This document shows positions 15,122 to 17,816 of a stretch of DNA of 17,816 bases, in pieces. Every line of letters begins with the position of its first letter. Within the stretch, counting starts at the first letter, position 1. Below the pieces are notes generated by a model, which ran no database searches, was not told the DNA's origin, and worked only from the letters and a program-made list of their open reading frames with translations. Both the position numbers and the translations under genes were made by a program. The stretch covers positions 1-17,816 of the forward strand of contig DATKLX010000215.1 in assembly GCA_035542155.1 (NCBI GenBank), in the 5' to 3' direction. The stretch comes from DATKLX01 sp035542155. GTDB taxonomy: Bacteria > Chloroflexota > Anaerolineae > Anaerolineales > Anaerolineaceae.

Positions 15122-15766
15122 ATGCCCAAAAAAAGCTCTGCCCCGTCGAAAAGCGCCACCCGGAACCCGGTCCAGCCGCGCGGTGTCCAGACCCGCGAGA
15201 AAATCATGCAAGCCGGGGAGAAATTGTTCACCCAAAAAGGCTTCCATCAGGTCCTGGCCGACGATATCGCCCGAGAAGCCGGCGTGTCGGTGGGTAGCTT
15301 CTATGGCTATTTCTCGGACAAGCGCGATCTCTTCCTGCAGATTCTCGAGCGCTCCACGGGAGCCATGTTGGAAAATGCGACAGAACATCTGCCCGCTCTC
15401 TGGCTCGCTGAACCGGGCAAGCCAGAAGAAGCGATCCAAAAAACCCTGTATTTGCTGCTGGAAGCTCACCAGGATCTTTCTCCCTTGTTTCAGCAGGCCC
15501 AACAAATGGCCGCCTTTGACGAAAGCGTTCGCAGCTATCTGCTCGATTCTGACCGTTCGACCCAGGAAATATTTGCGAAGATGATCTCCCGCTTAAATCC
15601 GAAATTGGAAAAAGAACACCTTCAATCGGCGGCCTACACGATGTATCACGCTGCGGAAGGGGTGATCCACAGCCTGATCAATAATCCAGAGGCTGCCGCA
15701 CGACAAGATGAAATCATCCGAGAAACGGCAAAGCTTTTGAACGGATATGCTCTGACTCTTCGATAG
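15122..15766 (+). CDS. TetR family transcriptional regulator
   Basis: The 214-residue protein is a TetR repressor with a basic, Pro/Ser-rich N-terminal extension of about 20 residues. The helix-turn-helix follows at about 24-70: TREKIMQAGEKLFTQKGF, then DDIAREAGVSVGSFYGYFSDKRDL, a close match to the family signature. The C-terminal helical ligand domain spans about 80-214. The ATG at 15122 is preceded by AGGGG about eight bases upstream; an in-frame extension to 14957 crosses the operators and is rejected. It is divergent from the MBL operon across 131 bases, and the three dyads between them are its likely binding sites. It should repress the MBL-methyltransferase-SCP2 operon and itself until a ligand, perhaps the operon's substrate or product, releases it (inferred). 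Confidence 0.94.
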   Translation: MPKKSSAPSKSATRNPVQPRGVQTREKIMQAGEKLFTQKGFHQVLADDIAREAGVSVGSFYGYFSDKRDLFLQILERSTGAMLENATEHLPALWLAEPGKPEEAIQKTLYLLLEAHQDLSPLFQQAQQMAAFDESVRSYLLDSDRSTQEIFAKMISRLNPKLEKEHLQSAAYTMYHAAEGVIHSLINNPEAAARQDEIIRETAKLLNGYALTLR

Positions 15767-15816
15767 CCTTCCTACGATCAGCGGAAACATCTGGTTGATT
15801 TAGATAGCCGCATTCG

Positions 15817-15846
15817 TTGCCTACTGGGCCCATATGTGGATATAAT
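15817..15846 (+). promoter_or_regulatory. Candidate promoter upstream of the unknown gene
   Basis: TTGCCT (15817-15822) and a perfect TATAAT (15841-15846) are separated by 18 bases. The predicted start is about 95 bases before the next gene's ATG. The stretch from 15767 to 15947 holds nothing else I can identify, and tetR has no visible terminator. Confidence 0.5.
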
Positions 15847-15947
15847 CACTAAAGGATAAGCTTCTCCACAATCTATTCGTTTGGGTTTTGCACACTGGGC
15901 CTTTTCGCACAGTCAGTTGGTTATTTGATTGCGAAGTAGAGGTTGCC

Positions 15948-16454
15948 ATGCCTGTTATCAATCCCGGACAAACCCTGGCACCCAGCGAGATAGTCTTCCT
16001 GACGGCAGATCAGTTTCTGGCCAAGGCTGCGCTGCCCAGGCAGCACGTGATCACTTTGCAGACCAGCCTCTTCCCGCTTGCGGACAGCGACATGGGGGTC
16101 TCCAAGCAGCCGCTGGCCGAGCTGGCCTGGATGGCCGCCTTCCTGGCGATCCAGGCGGCGGGCGGTATCCGTCTGGAGATCCGGGCCGCGAAAGCGCTCC
16201 TGGGGCTGAGCACCAACAAGCGGCTGTTTGCCAACCCCTGTGCTGAAACAGCTCCCTGGCCCGAAGCCAGCCTGGAGAACTCCATCCAATCGATGGTGCG
16301 CGCCTCAAAGGAAGCGGGACAGAATGAGGTAGGCGACATCATTTACCGGATGCTGCCCATCGACAATTTCGACCTCTTTGGCTGGGTCTGTGAACGGGTT
16401 CGTGACGGCCTGGTTAAGCGGAATTTGCTGACTGCTGGTGTGACTATCACCTGA
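15948..16454 (+). CDS. Uncharacterised protein, probably truncated by a frameshift
   Basis: I do not recognise the family with confidence. The ATG at 15948 is chosen because AGAGG lies about six bases upstream; the longer frame from 15888 adds a segment without a good site. The 168-residue product begins MPVINPGQTLAPSEIVFLT and has a hydrophobic helix AELAWMAAFLAIQAAGG followed by IRLEIRAAKALLGLS, then a charged stretch and LFGWVCERVRDGLVKRNLL. The alternation of a helical repeat with LEIR strands recalls winged-helix or GPP34-like folds, but this is only an impression. The frame ends at TGA (16452-16454), while the neighbouring frame stays open and protein-like to 16609. It lies between tetR and the second PanE-like gene, all on the plus strand, so they may share a transcript. 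Confidence 0.6.
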   Translation: MPVINPGQTLAPSEIVFLTADQFLAKAALPRQHVITLQTSLFPLADSDMGVSKQPLAELAWMAAFLAIQAAGGIRLEIRAAKALLGLSTNKRLFANPCAETAPWPEASLENSIQSMVRASKEAGQNEVGDIIYRMLPIDNFDLFGWVCERVRDGLVKRNLLTAGVTIT

Positions 16455-16609
16455 CTCAGCCCGCCAAGGTGGCTGCCACAGTGCAATTCGGCGAGACGAA
16501 AGCCCTCCTGGTGGAGGGCCAGCATGGGCACCCTGACATCTGGGATATGCTTCACACGTGCGTGTATCAAGCGGTGAAACGCCGCGAACCACACGCCAGC
16601 AACCTCTGA
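16454..16609 (+). pseudogene. Out-of-frame C-terminal continuation of the unknown gene
   Basis: Read from 16454, 51 sense codons run to TGA at 16607-16609. The peptide looks like real protein: PAKVAATVQFGETKALLVEG, then HPDIWDMLHTCVYQAVKRRE. Third codon positions are rich in G and C as in neighbouring genes. There is no start codon or ribosome binding site of its own. Restoring one base between 16418 and 16454 would join it to the upstream frame and give a protein of about 220 residues. No X-XXY-YYZ slippery heptamer is visible in that interval, so a natural single-base deletion or a sequence error is more likely than programmed frameshifting. Confidence 0.6.
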
Positions 16610-16655
16610 CAATCGAAAAAACATAAGGTTCTTTATTGATTTCTGGGAGGTCGGA

Positions 16656-17606
16656 ATGAACGGAGACCATGCCAGGATCCTGATCATCGGTGCAGGCGTA
16701 AACGGCTCGCTGTGCGCCGAGGGGCTGCACAACGCGGGTTTCCAGGTGACGGTTCTTGCCCGTGGGGAGCGATACGAAGAAATTCGCGAGCAGGGGATCG
16801 TCATCGAGAATCCGTTCAACCAGAAACGCCGGATCACCCCGGTGCCGGTCATCAATCGCCTGGCGGCAGACGATTGCTATGACTATAATCTCGTCATCGT
16901 TCGCAAAAACCAGGTGCCCGATCTGCTGCCCATGCTGGCCCAAAACCAGTCGGAGAATATCGTCTTTCTGGTCAATAACCCTTCCGGCCCCCAACTCTTC
17001 ACTGATGCGCTGGGTAAAGAGCGGGTGCTGTTGGGTTTTGTCTTTGGGGCCGGGAAACGGGAAGGCAGCCTGATCCGCGCGATCGGTGGGGCCGGACCGG
17101 CTTTGCTTTCCACCCCCTTTGGCGAGATCGATGGTCGAATTACGCCCCGGTTGACCAGACTGGTTGGAATAATGCGCCAGGCTGGTTTTCGGGTGGAAAT
17201 CTCCACCCAAATTTCCGATTACCTGGCGACCCATGCCGCGTTGGTGGCTCCGTTTGCGCATCTCCTGATCCGGCACCAGTGTGACAATTACGCGCTGGCC
17301 CGCTCGAGCGCCGATCTGTACTTGCTCGCCAGGGCGATGCGCGAGGCGCTTTCTGTGCTGCGGGCAAATGGTTTCGCCATCGTTCCGAAAAGCAACGCTG
17401 CATTTTTTGGGGCCACGCCAACGTTTCTCCAGGTCATCCTATTTCGTCTATTCCTTGCCACCCGAACGGCCGAGGTAGGCGGCGCCTGGCATTGCCAGCA
17501 GGCGCCCGACGAGATGCGCCAGCTGGGCATCGAGCTCATAGCGCTGGTCGAACAGTCCGGCCTGCCTGCTCCGGCCATCCGCAAGTTATTCGCAACTGGC
17601 TTATAA
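16656..17606 (+). CDS. PanE/ApbA-like NAD(P)-dependent oxidoreductase (second copy)
   Basis: The 316-residue protein has the ketopantoate-reductase layout: Rossmann motif ILIIGAGVNGS (glycines 12, 14 and 17), the conserved Asn near 107 (FLVNNPSG), a shared FGEIDGRITPRL segment matching LGEIDGNETPRL in the left-hand paralogue, and a helical C-terminal domain. The catalytic Lys position again holds His (His193 in LATHAALV), and the Asn four residues later is replaced by Val. It is thus further from true PanE than the copy at 270-1241. GGGAGG five to six bases upstream supports the ATG at 16656. It follows the frameshifted unknown gene by 46 bases. Oxidoreduction of an unidentified small molecule is likely; pantothenate synthesis is unlikely. 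Confidence 0.86.
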   Translation: MNGDHARILIIGAGVNGSLCAEGLHNAGFQVTVLARGERYEEIREQGIVIENPFNQKRRITPVPVINRLAADDCYDYNLVIVRKNQVPDLLPMLAQNQSENIVFLVNNPSGPQLFTDALGKERVLLGFVFGAGKREGSLIRAIGGAGPALLSTPFGEIDGRITPRLTRLVGIMRQAGFRVEISTQISDYLATHAALVAPFAHLLIRHQCDNYALARSSADLYLLARAMREALSVLRANGFAIVPKSNAAFFGATPTFLQVILFRLFLATRTAEVGGAWHCQQAPDEMRQLGIELIALVEQSGLPAPAIRKLFATGL

Positions 17607-17713
17607 GGCGAGATACCGAATGCGTTTCTTTCCCTAAGCACTTGCGAAAATCGATCTGGCAAAAATGAAAACAAAGGTATCTGTCCCAAGTCTGGTAGGT
17701 TTTGAAAAAAGAA

Positions 17714-17764
17714 CAAGCTCGCAGTAAGATAGATTCGCCAAAATCATTCTTACAAGCGAGCTTG
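17714..17764 (+). repeat. Strong hairpin directly before the last ORF
   Basis: CAAGCTCGC (17714-17722) pairs perfectly with GCGAGCTTG (17756-17764); after a small internal loop GTAAGA (17724-17729) pairs with TCTTAC (17748-17753). The 3' arm ends two bases before the ATG at 17767, so in an RNA read from outside it would bury the translation start. Such stems are known near the ends of several insertion sequences. Confidence 0.65.
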
Positions 17765-17766
17765 CC

Positions 17767-17816
17767 ATGTCCATTGTCCTCCTGCAACTGCCTGAAGTCA
17801 AGTACTGCCAATCGGA
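17767..17816 (+). CDS. N-terminus of a possible transposase (cut by window edge)
   Basis: Sixteen codons are visible, reading MSIVLLQLPEVKYCQS. Short starts of this type (a strand ending in LPEVK, then a Cys-containing stretch) are seen in transposases whose next residues form a zinc-binding region, but the fragment is far too short to prove it. Support comes from context: it sits at an apparent gene-cluster edge and is preceded by a strong hairpin overlapping its translation start. It could equally be an ordinary small gene. Confidence 0.35.
   Translation, partial: MSIVLLQLPEVKYCQS

Noticed and set aside
1..17816. CRISPR array, tRNA, rRNA or phage genes
   Set aside because: No regularly spaced repeats, no tRNA-like cloverleaf, no rRNA signature and no phage structural genes were seen while reading both strands.

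Overview
The window looks like an accessory region of a free-living, moderately high-GC bacterium. Its style points to Chloroflexota, perhaps Anaerolineae: large MalT-like (LAL) LuxR regulators, PanE-like oxidoreductases with a drifted active site, and many small hydrolases under local repressors. That placement is an inference from gene style; there is no rRNA, tRNA or housekeeping marker here to confirm it. All complete genes are small-molecule enzymes or one-component regulators.

Left block, minus strand (1-7251), in transcription order: a MarR repressor, a BAAT/acyl-CoA thioesterase-like enzyme overlapping it tightly, an S33 (proline-iminopeptidase-like) alpha/beta hydrolase, a 910-residue LAL regulator, a 76-residue unknown protein, a PanE/ApbA-like oxidoreductase, and the first 35 codons of a metallo-beta-lactamase-fold (MBL) hydrolase that runs off the left edge. 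The MarR promoter is very clear and carries two copies of a 20-bp dyad, one over the start site and one over the -35 box.

Middle block, plus strand (7478-12027): a second LAL regulator of 890 residues, a 414-residue alpha/beta hydrolase of the FrsA/pseudooxynicotine-hydrolase type, and a cysteine-free carboxymuconolactone-decarboxylase/AhpD-like protein. An 11-bp perfect inverted repeat lies between the last two.

Right block (12187-17606): a TetR repressor is divergent from a minus-strand operon of MBL hydrolase, TcmP/LCM-type methyltransferase, and an SCP2-domain membrane protein. The 132-bp divergent region holds three TGAG-N6-CTCA-like dyads, one of them exactly filling the 17-bp spacer of a near-consensus promoter. 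Downstream of tetR are an unknown gene that appears frameshifted and a second PanE-like oxidoreductase. The window ends in the start of an ORF preceded by a strong hairpin, possibly the edge of an insertion sequence.

The same enzyme classes recur on both flanks (two PanE-like proteins that both lack the canonical lysine, two MBL hydrolases, two LAL regulators, three alpha/beta hydrolases). This suggests duplicated modules acting on an acyl, ester or lipid-like small molecule sensed by MarR, TetR and LAL proteins. The chemistry cannot be named from sequence alone.
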